From positions 1,100,582 to 1,164,581 of the forward strand of contig CAJNDS010000113.1 in the NCBI GenBank assembly GCA_905221605.1: 64,000 nucleotides of DNA, given 5' to 3'. The position numbers and the translations under genes are program-made. Source of the DNA: Symbiodinium natans (Eukaryota > Sar > Dinophyceae > Suessiales > Symbiodiniaceae). The notes under the pieces are model-generated. The model was given only the letters and a program-made list of their open reading frames with translations. It was not told where the DNA came from and ran no database searches. Below are positions 47,514 to 59,722 of this stretch, piece after piece; position 1 is the stretch's first letter; each line of letters opens with the position of its first letter.

Positions 47514-48362
47514 GGGGTTTAGGGTTTATAGGGTCTAGGGTCTAGGGTCTAGGGTCAAGGGTCTAGGGTCTAGGGTTTAGGGTGGTTTCCGAAGTTTGGG
47601 GTACTTTCTTGTGGCCATTGTTATAAGGGATCCCTGCTTTTTCGGGGTCAAGATTAGGGGTCCCTTATTTTCGTAAACCCCCACATGCCGCTGTCCCCTG
47701 ACCTGCACCCTTCATTGTAGTCCTTTTTGGCGGGCGTTACCAAAACTTTATGGCGAGTATGAACTGAGAATGAAGGGTCCAGGTAAGCTGTGACACTATA
47801 CTACTAGTTGCTTTCGCACCACCCAAGACATTAACACACAATTATCACAAAATTGTCCTGACAGGGAAGAATATTTTTGTTTTTCGGGGGTTCTTAAACC
47901 AATAGCAGTGTAGCGGTGAGCTGAGGCTCCAAGCGCTCTCGACCGTTGAAGGCCTTTGCAAATAGCATTGTAGGAAGGCGCCGCTTGGCCTGAAAGAGCT
48001 CTTTGTTTAATGAGGGTGTAGGGTTTTAGGGTCAGGTGCTCTCCTGTGGAATTGTGCACCAAAATGCGACATGTAAGCTGTCCGCCTGCATGCAAACTCC
48101 CAGTGCCACTATGCTTCAGGGCCATGCTGCCCTCTACCAGCAGGCAAAACCTGAACCCTAAACCCCAAACCCCAAACCCTAAACCCTAAACCCGCCAAGC
48201 ACAAGGCAATCTTCCCAGCGGCTCGGTCTCACCTCGTGTGTTACACGTAGCGATCTGAGCGCAGATCACGAAAAATACTCCGATAAATCTGTATATAATT
48301 AGGGTTTAGGGGTTAGGGAAAAGGGGTTTAGGGTTTAGGGCATAAAACGGTATATACACCAG

Positions 48363-48467
48363 TTGGGATGTTTCCCCTTATGCTAACAAGCTCCTTTATG
48401 GAGGCACTCTAATAGGAGGTATTAAAATCCCGAATAAGGATTGTTAGTATAAGGGGGAACATCCCAA
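48363..48467. mobile_element. Element A1 (105 bp), TSD TACACCAG (8 bp)
   Basis: Ends TTGGGATGTTTCCCC and GGGGGAACATCCCAA; perfect 8-bp duplication at 48355-48362 and 48468-48475. Flanks are AT-rich and not obviously coding. Confidence 0.92.
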
Positions 48468-49374
48468 TACACCAGACTAAAAACAAAAAGAATAAATGCC
48501 AGTTATACAGTCTGTACACGTGTACTGCCCGTGCACCAGACTGAGATTCGGAGCTAAATAACCGAGCTTAAGTAATGCGAGAAATGGAAAAAAGAACATT
48601 GAAGACTGCATGGAAAAGCCACCGTAGTACATCTAGAAACATATCCAGCTGTTGCTAGGAAGCATCTGAGTTCCCGTGGCAGGATCACATTGCAATCTGA
48701 CTAAGCCAGGCCTAATCTATCAATAAACCTATTTTTGGATATGTAAACAGAAAACGAATATATACCTATATATATATATATATATATATATAAGTAGCTC
48801 CCCCCCCCCCCCCCCCGCTCCCCCATCCCCCCAAGACCACCCTCACACATAAATCTGGCATATTCACGTATGTTCACGTTATGTAAGTATGGCTCATGTA
48901 GGGTTTCACCAATCCTGCCAGTGGGGCGGGCTTCTAGGGCTTAGGGCCCAGGAGCAGCGGCTTTTGTACTGTGTGGCCTGTCCAGTCCCTCTAGTGCCCC
49001 AAGCCCTGGCCAAGATTATACCTAAACCGTATAGTGTTGCATAAGCGAATGACAATGGTAATGTGCACGTTTTGGCAGCACCTGGTGCCGTTGCTCAGGC
49101 TGCGACTCAGCAGGCGGCCACGGAAAACACAGCGTAATCGCCTGACAGGACATGTTCTGCTGAGTTCGCTGTCGTAACTTTCGACTTGGAGACTGCCAGG
49201 TCCTGCAACGACATGTAGCCAGCTAGCTTCAAGCATCTGAGCATGCAGGCCAGCCGACTGCAAAGTCAACTCCCAGATAGTTCCCATCCTGCAACATGTG
49301 GGGGTGCAGAGTCCACCCAACAAAATAGCCCACTTGACAAGCTTGATCAGCCATCGTCCCAACAAGAAAGGGCT

Positions 49375-49500
49375 CCAGTCCTTGAGCTGAGCCACAGTGG
49401 TCGTGGGATCGACGTGGATGTCAAGCCGTCTCTCTTGGCCTGGCACCCCCCCTGCACGCCCAAGCAGCAGTCCAAACGTGCGGCCAAAAGCCGCGCCCCC
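49375..49500 (-). CDS. Possible ubiquitin-like domain exon
   Basis: The minus-strand frame reads GQERRLDIHVDPTTTVAQLK, matching the common start of ubiquitin-like folds (beta strand, then TTVAQLK helix). Only this first third is visible; the frame continues for another 120 codons but loses resemblance, suggesting a splice. An upstream frame (49612-49500, KLVIDLQWTLRSASDGSRLL) may be the preceding exon. A short motif, so tentative. Confidence 0.35.
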
Positions 49501-50093
49501 GGGACATCAGGGGCGCATTGCTCTGCTTGTGGCCTGTGCCGTCAACGATCTGCAGTCGCAGTAGCCGGCTGCCATCGGACGCAGACCTCAAAGTCCACTG
49601 CAGGTCGATCACAAGTTTGGCCGCTTCAGCGGTGATCCTTAGTCCCCTTGTTGCGGAAGCTACATCTGTAAACAGCGCAACATGTTGTGCAATGTGCTCC
49701 TGTCATCTCCTGTCCAGGCAAGCTATCTTAGCACAAGCTGCTGCGCCTGGTCTCTGCATTTGCAGTATCCGGAGACTGTGGTTCCTGCCGGCTGGCGTCG
49801 AGCTGAGAAGTGGAGATCGTGGTTTCTTGAGCAATGTAAAGCTTCGCATGTAAAACCAAGCAAGCGAAGCTTGACCAAGCTAGGCTTCTGACCTGTTCCG
49901 ATGCATCACTCCTGCTGGCAGCGGACACATCTCCTTCTTGTCTCCAAGGTGCCGTATACTTCACTTGGAGGCAGACGTGCTTATAAATGGCAGTAATACT
50001 TGAGGTTATAAAAACCATAAAGGGGGTTATAAGCAAAAACACACCTACAACTATGACTGCCATACTTATATCCCTTCTTTGTAAGCACCCTAA

Positions 50094-50396
50094 ACCCTAA
50101 ACTCTAAGCCCTAAACCCTAAACCCTAAACCCTGCAGTAAACCCTAAAACCCTAAAACCCGCCTAAAACCCTAAAACCCTAAAACCCTAAAACCCTAAAA
50201 CCCTAAAACCCTAAAACCCTAAAACCCTAAAAACCCTAAAAACCCTAAAACCCTAAAACCCTAAAACCCTAAAACCCTAAGACCCTAAAACCCTAAAACC
50301 CTAAAACCCTAAAACCCTAAAACCCTAAAACCCTAAAACCCTAAAACCCTAAAACCCTAAACCCTAAAACCTAAAACCCTAAAACCCTAAACCCTA
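50094..50396. repeat. CCCTAAAA 8-mer array
   Basis: About 30 units of an 8-base relative of the telomere repeat, with 7- and 9-base units at the edges. Confidence 0.92.
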
Positions 50397-50535
50397 TCAG
50401 GAATCCCCTGGCCTGGACATACTCCTCAAGGACGCCCCTCCATCCCGAATTCGTTCCGTTCTGGTCAGCGTGTTGGCTTGAAGAGGACTTGGTGTCGCCA
50501 TGCCGTGAAATCGTGGACTTTGTGTGCGTTTTCCC

Positions 50536-50820
50536 TTAAGGAGGGCCCTGAAGAGTTGGGTCAGCGTTCAGTTGATCCATGCTCAGACTGCGTGGCTCGG
50601 CTCGAGCCACAGTGTGGACATGGTTTTGCGCCAGTCCAGATGACAGCAAGTGCTGGATTTCTACTATTTGCTTAAGACCCCCCCCCCCCCCCCCCCAACC
50701 AAAGAAAAAAAAATAACAAGAATTAAATAATAATCCCTATATTAGCCTTATTATGAGGAAGAATCATTTTTATCCTTTTGTGGGTTCTTAGGCAAGTGCT
50801 GGATTTTGCTCTCTCGGCTC
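50536..50820 (-). CDS. Short C-terminal exon pair across element F3
   Basis: Removing F3 and one copy of its 15-bp flanking repeat leaves a minus-strand frame (KIQHLLSSGLAQNHVHTVAR, then SLSMDQLNADPTLQGPP) ending in TAA at 50536-50538. Small and unrecognised; another frame across the same junction is also open for a shorter distance. Confidence 0.35.
50661..50791. mobile_element. Element F3 with 15-bp flanking direct repeat
   Basis: Starts CTACTATTTGCTTAAG; contains a 20-base poly-C run. GCAAGTGCTGGATTT occurs at 50646-50660 and again at 50792-50806. Confidence 0.75.
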
Positions 50821-51279
50821 AGTTTTATTAAACCCTAAACCCTAAACCCTAAACCCTAAACCCTAAACCGATTTTAGCTCTCTCGGCTCACAGAAGTCCA
50901 TGCTGGAACTCTGCCTTCAGGTCTGCACATCGAAGCTGCAGTCTCTTTTTGCTGACGCGGCCCTCTTGAGAATCAGGGGTAGCCCTAAACCCTAAACCCT
51001 AAACCCTAAACCCGAAACCCTAAACCCTAAACCCTAAACCCTGGCTCTGTGGGATGAGCTCCATTCTCAGACAGACTTCTTGGTGCGGAAGCTTAGGTGA
51101 AGCCCGGAGCACCAGCGGCGTCGCCCCCCTCAAGGGCCGAATTCCTGCGGTTTCGGGTGTAGGGTTCGGCGGCGTCTACATGGGTGTTCTCAAAAGAAGG
51201 GTACCCCTTTTCCGCCCACAAATAGTATAGAATACCCTTAAGGAACCCCCAAGAAAGGGTATCCCTTTCCCCTACATGT

Positions 51280-52029
51280 TTAAAACATCGGGGCTAACAG
51301 CCATGAGCGACTTTCCGGGACCATGCTTTTTTGCACATCCCACACGATCCGATTTCCGACTCGTTGTGCTTGGGAACCGGGCCTCCTCGACCCTGTCGCA
51401 CAGATGTACGGTAGTACGGTACGGCTGCGTTGATGATGCCAATCAGGATGCGGCATGGCCGTCAGCATGGGGTCCAGGATGAGGTGGCAGACCTTGTCAC
51501 TCTTCATGTGGGCGCATGGTTCCATGGCATGCATGCGTTGACGCAAAAAGCAGCTTGGTGTACCTCTGCCCTCGCGCCGTGGTGCAGAGTCAGCATCTTC
51601 CTCAAGGCCCAGTGAGCTCGGACATCTATATAGCAGCCTCATAGCAACGCTTACGCAGTGTTTGGCAGACAGACGCAGGCTGGCCGTGATCATTTTCCGC
51701 ACGCTGGCGCGGCCTACGCCGTGGAGCTTCCGAAACCAACCTCTTCGAGGGAAGTTCGCGGAGGAAAGCGATTCCTCTTGGTGAGGGTGATGCTCTTTCA
51801 CATGTAAGAGGGCTGGTTAAACTACTATTCGCTTCAAGATAGTAATCCCTACATTGCCCTTATAAGGAAGAATCTTGTAAGGGGAGGGAGTTCTTAAGCA
51901 GTAGTTAGCAACGGGAACTGCAACAGGTCGTCTCGAAACTGTGAAACTGTGGCTGAGCAGGGCCGTTGACTTCGTTGCACTCTGAAGACTCATGAGAAGA
52001 AACCGAACCCCACACAAGGCATGCGGCAT
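51280..52029 (-). CDS. Possible coding exons around element F4
   Basis: 52029-51909 starts MPHALCGVRFLLMSLQSATK and runs into element F4. Beyond it, an independent ATG-started frame of 173 codons (51801-51280; NFPRRGWFRKLHGVGRASVR, then SDKVCHLILDPMLTAM) ends near 51280. Joining across F4 gives an early stop, so these may be two genes or the splice may differ. No domain is recognised. Confidence 0.3.
51822..51908. mobile_element. Element F4, no TSD found
   Basis: Ends CTACTATTCGCTTCAAG and TTCTTAAGCAGTAGTTAG; core AATCCCTACATTGCCCTTAT shared with F1. Confidence 0.6.
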
Positions 52030-52739
52030 ATGAGTCTAGGGTTTAGGGTTACCTGCATACCTGCTGTCAACTCAAACGTGCAGTCTCGGGCGCCTTCAAG
52101 TTCTTTAGGTCTAGGGTTTAGGGTTTGGGGTTTGGGGTTTTTTTAGGGTTTAGGGTCTAAGTTCGCCAGGCCTGTGCAAGGTCAGCGCTCGCGCTGCGCG
52201 CACTCTTTTAAAGGCGGCGCGAATCGAAAAGTTCAGCCCAAGGGTTTGAGATTCCCTTGCTGAGGAAAGATGGACGTGGGAGGCAGGCGCTGTTTTTGAA
52301 AGCAGCTCGGATCTCACACTCCTGAACAGCCAAGCCAGGATGCCTTGTGTCAGGGTTTTAGGGTTTGGGGTTTAGGATTTGGGGAGTTTATGGTGTAGGG
52401 TTTTTGGGTCATTTAGGAAGGCCTTGCCAGATGTCCGCAGGCACTCAGAGCCCCTTCCTCCGTATAGGTGTTGCTGGAAAGCCTCGCGAGTTGGGTGAAA
52501 TCATACAGAGCCATCAGCACAGTTCCAGATCTTCAGCTACTCCGATCGCCTCTTGGTGTGGCTTCGCCGTGGAGCAGCCGGGTCCAGATGGGGCCTTTGC
52601 GAAGTTGCTTCAAAAACAGCATCGGAAGCTCTGATGGCCAGTTCTGGGCCCGCGGCCACCTCTGGAATTCAAAGCCCGCATCACCTCTTCACTGTAGACG
52701 TTGCTGGCTGGGCCCATCTTGCACCTGCGAGGTATCAGG

Positions 52740-52896
52740 ATAAGGGGATAGGATTAAGGGAGCCCTTGGGGATATAGACCCTCTGAACAAGGTCCCTGTT
52801 TAAGAGAGCCAGAAGAGGGCGAAGAAGGGTTCCCTTTTAAGGGTCCCCCTTCTCCTAAACCCTAAACCCTAAACCCTAAACCCCCTTATCCTACCT
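52740..52896. mobile_element. Element H2 (157 bp), TSD AGGTATCAGG, with telomere-like insert
   Basis: AGGTATCAGG at 52730-52739 and 52897-52906. Core from GGGATATAGACCCTCTGAA to AGAGAGCCAGAAGAGGG is nearly identical to H1. About 3.5 CCCTAAA units interrupt the right arm at 52858-52883. Confidence 0.85.
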
Positions 52897-53280
52897 AGGT
52901 ATCAGGGGCGCCCAGCTTCACCTTAAGGCACAATTTTGCGCGCTCGGCGCTGCCGGGCCTCTTGCAGAGCATCTCAGGCTCGGCCTGTCACAGGCTCTGA
53001 AGAGAGCGGTCGGAATAATTGTGAAGAGTATTCCTTTATGGTCCCTAGAGGGCCCTATATGTCCCTATGTAAATCTACTATACTAACCCCCAAAACCCTG
53101 TTGCAAATTCTTTAGGCCCCCTACATGAAACAGGACAGTTTGGCCCAAAACCCTTAGGGGGCCTTGTGCTGCCAAGCATGGTAGGAGGCAGCACGGCAGT
53201 CGGCGTCGACGCATCGACAGCGGCCCTCCATCCGGTCCTTCTTGTCCACCTTGCGAGGCTCGCAAATTCTCCTCTCCTCT

Positions 53281-53311
<31 letters not shown>

Positions 53312-53823
53312 TTCTCAAGAGGGACCCCTCACGGGGAACCCCGGCCACGACGGCCCACTGCTCCGCGTCAATGTGTGAAAAAGGGACCCCCATGTTAGAG
53401 ATCCTCACTCTCCTGTTCTTCTTCTCCTGCTGCTGCAGGGCATGGGAGGGGGTCCCCCGTGCACCAGGCGCGCCCGGAGATGAGTCAGCTCCAGGTGAGA
53501 TTGTAGCGATGGACTTTGTGTCGGTTGGATTCGGCTGTTACACTGTCATCACAGCCTGTCTATGTTTCCCCCGCCCTGTTGGCAAGGTTTTCCCCGACGT
53601 GATAATCCATCGCGTGAGACTCCGTGCTCGCTGTTCTCACTCGCATCTCACCCCGAAAAACACTAGCTTACCCCTCTAAGTCGCCTTAGTTGTCAGCACG
53701 AGCTGCAGTTTGCTCTCCTGTGGGTCTGATGACTGGCCGTGGAGTTGCGTATTCTAACCTCACCCGCCCGCCAGCACCTATCTCCTCGCTCTCTCTCCCT
53801 CTCTCTCCCCCTCCCTCTCTCTG

Positions 53824-53873
<50 letters not shown>

Positions 53874-54059
53874 CATTCTAGAATAAATAAAAGCAGAACA
53901 ATTTCTCCACATATGTTTTCTACTGCGATTACTATTTCTATGCCCCCTTTAGCTTAAGGCTCGCCTCACGGAGCCCACGCACGAGGCAAGCCGGGTTCAT
54001 TCGGCACGTTGGGAGGCCGGCGAAGGGCACCTTCCCACGTTGCGTAAGAATGCTGGCAT

Positions 54060-54360
54060 GGACTGCCTACGTATTCTGTAGAATAATAACAATAATAATA
54101 TTGTGATGAAAATAAAAATAATAACACAACAATAACAATAACAATAATAATAAATACAAATATGAATATAAACATAATTTTCATGTAACATAACATAACA
54201 TAGCATAACATAGCATAACATAATATAACATAGCATGACATAACATGATGTGAAATAATGTAACATAATATAGCATCGCAGCATCTCATAACATAAAAAA
54301 TAGCATAGCATAGCATAGCATAGCATAACATAACACAATAAAATAAAACAATATATGATC
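54060..54360. repeat. ATAACA / ATAGC degenerate tandem repeats
   Basis: ATAACATAGC-type 5- and 10-base repeats, AT-rich; (CT)n at 53790-53870 and (CTT)n at 53276-53310 precede it. Confidence 0.85.
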
Positions 54361-54821
54361 ATATTACATTATGATTTACGATATTATTTCAAAATGTTTT
54401 TATCATTTCTCAAAACGATATGGTCTCTTTTTGGTACCCTTATCCGGGGCCGCCTTAGAACCCCCCCCCCCCCAGAAAGTCGGCCTTGTTTAGAGAATCC
54501 CTCTCCCCCCCCCCCCCCTCCTCAAATTGTGTAATTAAGATGTAGCGGTTTCTGCCTGGTTAGTTGAGGTGTAGCAATTCACGTTGGGATGGTAGTGGCG
54601 GCGATCTGTCTGGCAGCTACACAGGTCGGTGCCGTTGTGGAAATTTTCACACCCTAAACCCTAAACCCTAAACCCTAAACCCTAAACCGTGGCTCTGCAG
54701 CCTGTTTGAATGGAGGTGAAGAGCAACTTCGGCGCCCAGCGCTGCTGCCGCGGGAGGCCATGGCTCTGAGGTGTGATTATTTCCTTTGAGGTTCTTGCCG
54801 CTGCATCCCGCTGGCCAGACG

Positions 54822-55185
54822 TCATGGCTGCTTCATGAGTATTTTTAGGGTCTTGGCAAGAAAGGCATGGTACGAGGTGTCGACTGAGTGCACAGATGAT
54901 TGCTCGATCCAGCACCCGAATTTGAGTAGCCTGTCATGCCTAGTGTCAGCAAAGCACCAGCCCGGGTGAGTCCAACTGGGCGGCCTCCTCGTATCCAGGC
55001 TTGTGGGGCTCTCTCGCGTGCCAGGCTCTCCTAAGTTGTCTTCCGTACCAAAGTTCGGTTGCATTCTGGAAATGGGCGTTTACGTAACAAGGGACCCCTA
55101 ATATAGACCCCCAAATAGGATCCCCTTGTAGTAAGGACCAAAATAAAATACCCCTCGTATCGTAAACCCCCCCAAAATGAAACAC
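54822..55185 (-). CDS. Possible coding exon downstream of element K7
   Basis: Two overlapping minus-strand frames look plausible: NAHFQNATELWYGRQLRRAW and MQPNFGTEDNLGEPGTRESP, the latter continuing to a stop near 54822. They cannot both be coding. The 5' side abuts K7 (about 55081-55170). Unknown product. Confidence 0.3.
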
Positions 55186-55689
55186 ACATGCACAGGTCTT
55201 GATGGGCCACTAAGGCTCCCGGGAGCCGCGACAAGACTTCTGGCTCATGTGCTGTATCTGGCTCTCAGTGTTGGTAACATCCACAATAAGCCAGTGTCGA
55301 GCACCGTGCCTTAGCCAGGCTCAGACTCTAATACTCGCCTTCACCCGTTCCGAAAGCTATGCCATGTGGAGGGGACACGCGATGCAACAGGGATACAGTG
55401 CCAGAATCTGCTGGAGCAGCGCTGTCCAAAGATGTCGACCTTAGCTACAGGTCTTCTTGCTGCGGCGGACTTCTGTGCACTCCTAGCTTTCGTCTGATGA
55501 GAGCTGGAAATGCCTGTCCCAGTAGCGTAGTGGTTGACCCGTAGCAGCTCGTGTGGCATCTCCACATCCATAGCACCGGGTGCAGATCTTGCGTAGTGGT
55601 CCAAGACTCCCCAAACCTCAAATTGCTCGCGAGCGCTTTTGTACTTGCCACCTCTCAGCGCCGTCCCGGTTAAACAGAGAGGTTGAGGG

Positions 55690-56300
55690 TTCGGGAGGCC
55701 TCAACATGCACATGCAAGCCAAGGAACGTTCTCCGGGTTGCGGAGCGTCACGCCCGGATGGTTCAACCAGCAATCGTCTCGGGGATTGCCACGGCCAATC
55801 CTTGCTGATGTGGGCATCATCATACGGGGGGTTTCCGAAAATAGGGGGTACTCTTTTGGGGTTCCTTTAAAGGGGTCATATAGTATCTTGGGGTACACGA
55901 GGGGTACCACTATTTATGAGAAATCCCCATATTCAGCTTACGGCCGCGATACCTTCACCCTGTGATCTGCAGCTGGGAATCTCGGCGAGGACTTGCACGG
56001 GCTGCTGGGCGCGCATCTGGAATCGCTCCTGCATTTGCGCATGTGCGCAGTGCTTTCTGTAGGAATAATACAACATACCCCAAGCCCTGACCCCTTAACC
56101 TATGAAAAGAGAGTATCAGAAAGAAGGATACTACCATGCTCCTTACTTTCTTTTGGGGGTATGCCAAAGGGGTATGTTGAATAATTCTTAAGTCTTAGAT
56201 GCTTGCCATTGATAGAGTCGTCGCTATATCTCAAAAACTTCGCTCTCTGCACTCTAAGGCTGCCAAGCAGCAAGAAGAATCGATGAGTTCCAGGGAGCAC
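55690..56300 (-). CDS. Unknown multi-exon gene with elements L1 and K5 as introns
   Basis: Exons on the minus strand: 56300-56183 (GTHRFFLLLGSLRVQRAKFL, then SINGKHLRLK), about 56063-55962 (QKALRTCANAGAIPDARPAA, then SQLQIT), and about 55822-55690 (DDAHISKDWPWQSPRRLLVE, then GERSLACMCMLRP). The first intron is the hairpin L1, with a CCTACAG acceptor nearby; the second holds K5. Exon 2 ends at a GTGAAG donor. The family is not recognised. Confidence 0.42.
55833..55929. mobile_element. Element K5, flanks ATAC/ATAT
   Basis: GGGGGGTTTCCGAAAATAGG to GAGAAATCCCC. Related copies: about 33615-33710 (K1), 47586-47690 (K6), 51183-51275 with ACATG on both sides (K3), 55081-55170 (K7). Confidence 0.6.
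56064..56182. mobile_element. Hairpin element L1
   Basis: AATAATACAACATACCCC and GGGGTATGTTGAATAATT inverted ends. Coding-looking frames on both sides. Confidence 0.6.
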
Positions 56301-57528
56301 CCCCGAAGTCGATCATTGCCAATGGCACAACTCCAATTTCGGGTCGATTGCGCTCCAGTTCTTTCCTAAGACGGTACTTTAAAACCCTAAACCCTATAGA
56401 CCCTAAACCCTAAACCCTAAACCCAAGAAAGGAAAATACAAAATGTCCCAAGGGCCGACCTAGCTTCAAGATTCTGCCCAAGGATCCCAGCGCGTGGCCT
56501 CCCCAACTTGGTGTAGGCGCCAAGTATGCATCAAAGCTGTGGAGGGTGATGACCTCAAGTTTAGGGTTTAGGGTTTACTTGCTGTAGGCTTCACGGGAGC
56601 AACCGGCGCATTATCACACAGGTCGAAAGGGTGTGCCACGAATCGGCACGTGAATCTTGGGGGCAGGCCCAGTTGGAAAGGCCACGGCTGTTGAACAAGC
56701 AGTGCGCTTCCGCCAGCACACTCAAGCAGTGTCGGCAATGTGGTGTCACGCTGATCTCACCCAACTTTGCCGACAAGTGGGATGGCCAACGTGGGAAGTA
56801 GGTAACCTGGCAACAAGGCAGCTAGGGTTATAACCACAGCTCCAAAAGCAAGAACACAGAATGAAAACTAGACGTGCGATACGACATGATCGGATCATGG
56901 TCGGACTAACATACATATATGGCTGTGGTTCGTGCTCACGCCCCACCCTACCACAACATGCCACATGATTCCATGACCTCACCTTGCCAGGGCGTCCATC
57001 CGCCTCTGGAGCTGCGGAGCCGTCCTTAGCAGCGACGGAAATCAGCCGGGCAAGCCCGGCTTGTTGCCACCATCACCCGCCAACCATGGGTTCAGGGGTT
57101 TTGTGGCAGAGATGGGTTGGAGGTTGGGGTTTGGGTTCTTTGTGTGTATGGCTGGACGAAGAAGCCGCGCAGGGACTTAAGGTGCTGGATCAGTGTCTCC
57201 GATGATTGTTTCAAAGTACGGGGTCGGAGTCCAAGCACTCGAGACAACAAGGGCATTAGTAAGGTGGCAAAGTAGCCAAAGACGCGTTAAACGCAAGCCC
57301 ACCTCGAAAGGGCCCCTGTGGCATGTGCGGGCTGTCAAGCCGCAATAACTTCACAACCCACGACGTCGCATCCATGCACAGCGCAAGCTTTAAAACCGAG
57401 GCCCTGCCACCAAGTACCCGAGAGTGCAAACACGAACCCCAACACAGAATGCCGCCAAGCTCGCCACAATCAGCACCCTTCCGTGCCTTCCCTCAGCCTA
57501 ACAAGCGTCTGAAAGAGGTGAAGCTGCA

Positions 57529-57850
57529 TCAAATTATCCGTGCGTGTCGTTTCCGGCGACTAGTTTCCCCTGCATGTGCAGCCTCCTCCCACGTCTGAAA
57601 TAGTCCTGTGTTTGAAGAAAGGCCTCTGTCGGCGTCCCTGGCCGATCCACGAGCCACTCCCCCGAACCCTAGATCCACACCACTCGGCCAGAGGAGACTC
57701 GACTGATTTGATCTTTCTGCTGTGTGTACATAGGTGCACACGTGCCTTTGAAATTGAGCATGCTGCTGCGGCTTTGCAAAGCATGACAGCGAACAGCCAA
57801 CTCGCCCCGCGCCTACAGCCATAACGCCATCCAGCCCAAATTGTTGTAGG
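57529..57850 (-). CDS. Possible coding exon, unknown product
   Basis: Minus-strand frame GASWLFAVMLCKAAAACSIS, then KIKSVESPLAEWCGSRVRGS. GC-rich with several open frames on both strands; kept only as a candidate because it is on the favoured strand. Confidence 0.22.
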
Positions 57851-57899
57851 GGGTTCAGGGCTTAGATAGGGTTTACATAGGGTGTCTGTAGGGTTAAAC

Positions 57900-59720
57900 A
57901 TGGGCTTTAAATGGGGTTTATGTAGGGGTTATACCAGGGGCACTGTGGTTTACATAGGGTTTAGTAGGGGGCGGTTGGAAGCCGCTCAGGCCAAAGCAGT
58001 GGCAAGGGCATCTTTGTAGAGCTCTGAAGGGAAGGTTTAGGGTTTAGGGTTTGGGGTTTAGGGTTTAGGGTTTAGGGTTTAGGGTTCAGGGTTTAACCAA
58101 AGCTCGGGCGGGGACCCTCCTCGGGAAACGGTGTCACTAGTTAGAGCTCTCCGAGCGATGCCGCATGCCAAAAAAAAAGGGTTCAGGGTTTAGGGTTCAA
58201 GGGGGGTATGTAACCGAAGGTTCCCTACCACTCCCTGCCACTCCCAAAGGCTCCCTAAGCTTCGCTAAGGTCCCTAGGTACCTGCCCCCCATGAACCCCC
58301 CCCTCCCGTAAGAACCCTGTAGTCTCTGCGCCGCGGATCCGAGTCGTACAACACGAAGTGCTCAACCCCAAGCTCCTTCGAAGAGGTCTAGGGTTTTAGG
58401 GTTTTAGGGTGTGAGGGTGCTGCTTCAATGATGTTGAATGACAAATATAAGGTTCGTTGGCGTTGTAAAGGAGATTCTGAATATACCATGTCATGCGTAT
58501 ATATCTGTACATGAGGTGCGCCATTCGGCCACTGCTGTGACTTCTGTGGCTCCTCATGGAAATCAAGCCACTGCCTCAGCAGTGGGATGCTACCAGGAAA
58601 TTCTGGAATCCGCTGTCCTTCGGACAGTGCGGCTTAGGGCGTAGGGTATTTAGGGTTTAGGGGTTTAGGGGTTCTTGCGGGTTTTTTTGCCTTCCAGCTG
58701 AACTAAACGCTCACATTGCAGGGTTTAGATGGGTTTAGGGCTTGGAGGAGCCCACGCCTGCATTGAACATGACGCCGGTGCACACAGTCAGCCGGCGAGG
58801 AGGCGGGAGGGGAGTCAGGTCCATAAGGGCCGTCTCGCCCATGCCGCACAGGCGGATGCCACGCACGTGCCATCTGCCTTGCAGATGCTTGTTTAGAATT
58901 AGGGTTTAGGGTTTAGGGCTTCAAGGGTGTGCGCGGGGCTGGTAGCCCCAACTCCCTGAACCTTAAACCCTCACCCTAAACCCTAGAAAGAACTGAACTT
59001 TTTTGGGATGGGCATCCGATCCGAGGTGGCAGGTATTGCAGGCCATCTCTCACTGGGTTTAAGGTTCAGGCTTTCTGGCGGTGTGATGGGTGTGGGGGTG
59101 GGTGCAAGAGGATCAGGTGCAAAGGGGGGGGGGGGGGGGCACGGGTGCACCCAAATTAGCGTGACAGTTGCACCATTGTCATGCTAAATGGCCCAACAAA
59201 TGTCGTGCTAATTTGTGCAGCCTCACCCCCTGCACCCCCACCCCCTCCCCGCACCATACACCCACACCCGATGCACCCAGATGCCTGCACGCTGACCTGA
59301 AGGTTTCATTTATCTCAAAATTAGATAAGCTTAGGGTTCAAATTAGCCCTAACCCCAAAACCCTAAACCCTAAATTAGCCCACCATAGCCCACCCAGAGC
59401 CTGCGGCAAGCTGCATGGTGTGGATGTGTCCGCCGCCGCGCAACGCCTGCCATGAGCACCAACGCATTCGCTCACGCCCACATCGTGTCACCGATGCTTG
59501 AGGGTTTAGGTTTGGGGCTTGGGGCTTGGGGGCTTGGGGGCTTGGGGGGTTGGGGGCTTGGGGGCTTGGGGGCTTGGGGGCTTGGGGGCTTGGGGGCTTG
59601 GGGGCTTGGGGGCTTGGGGGCTTGGGGGCTTGGGGGCTTGGGGGCTGGGGGCTTAGCTTAGGGCTCAGGGTTTCGACTCTCACGCTCGGTGTTTCGGGTT
59701 TAGGGTCTGCTGGTAAGTGC
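57900..59720. other. Telomere-like and G-rich spacer
   Basis: TTTAGGG variants, a 17-base poly-G (59126-59142) and the CTTGGGGG minisatellite. No supported exon. Confidence 0.55.
59510..59652. repeat. 8-bp CTTGGGGG minisatellite
   Basis: About 16 near-perfect units; encodes an 8-residue periodic peptide in three frames, not a real protein. Confidence 0.9.
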
Positions 59721-59722
59721 CC

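Larger units (their letters stand above)
52030..54650. other. Spacer with H2 and microsatellites
   Basis: GC-rich pieces at 52440-52730 and 53150-53680 have open frames in several phases with no recognisable domain. Confidence 0.45.

Noticed and set aside
47796-48125. A 109-codon minus-strand frame
   Set aside because: It crosses an AT-rich, hairpin-like stretch, and only short pieces look protein-like; not enough to call.
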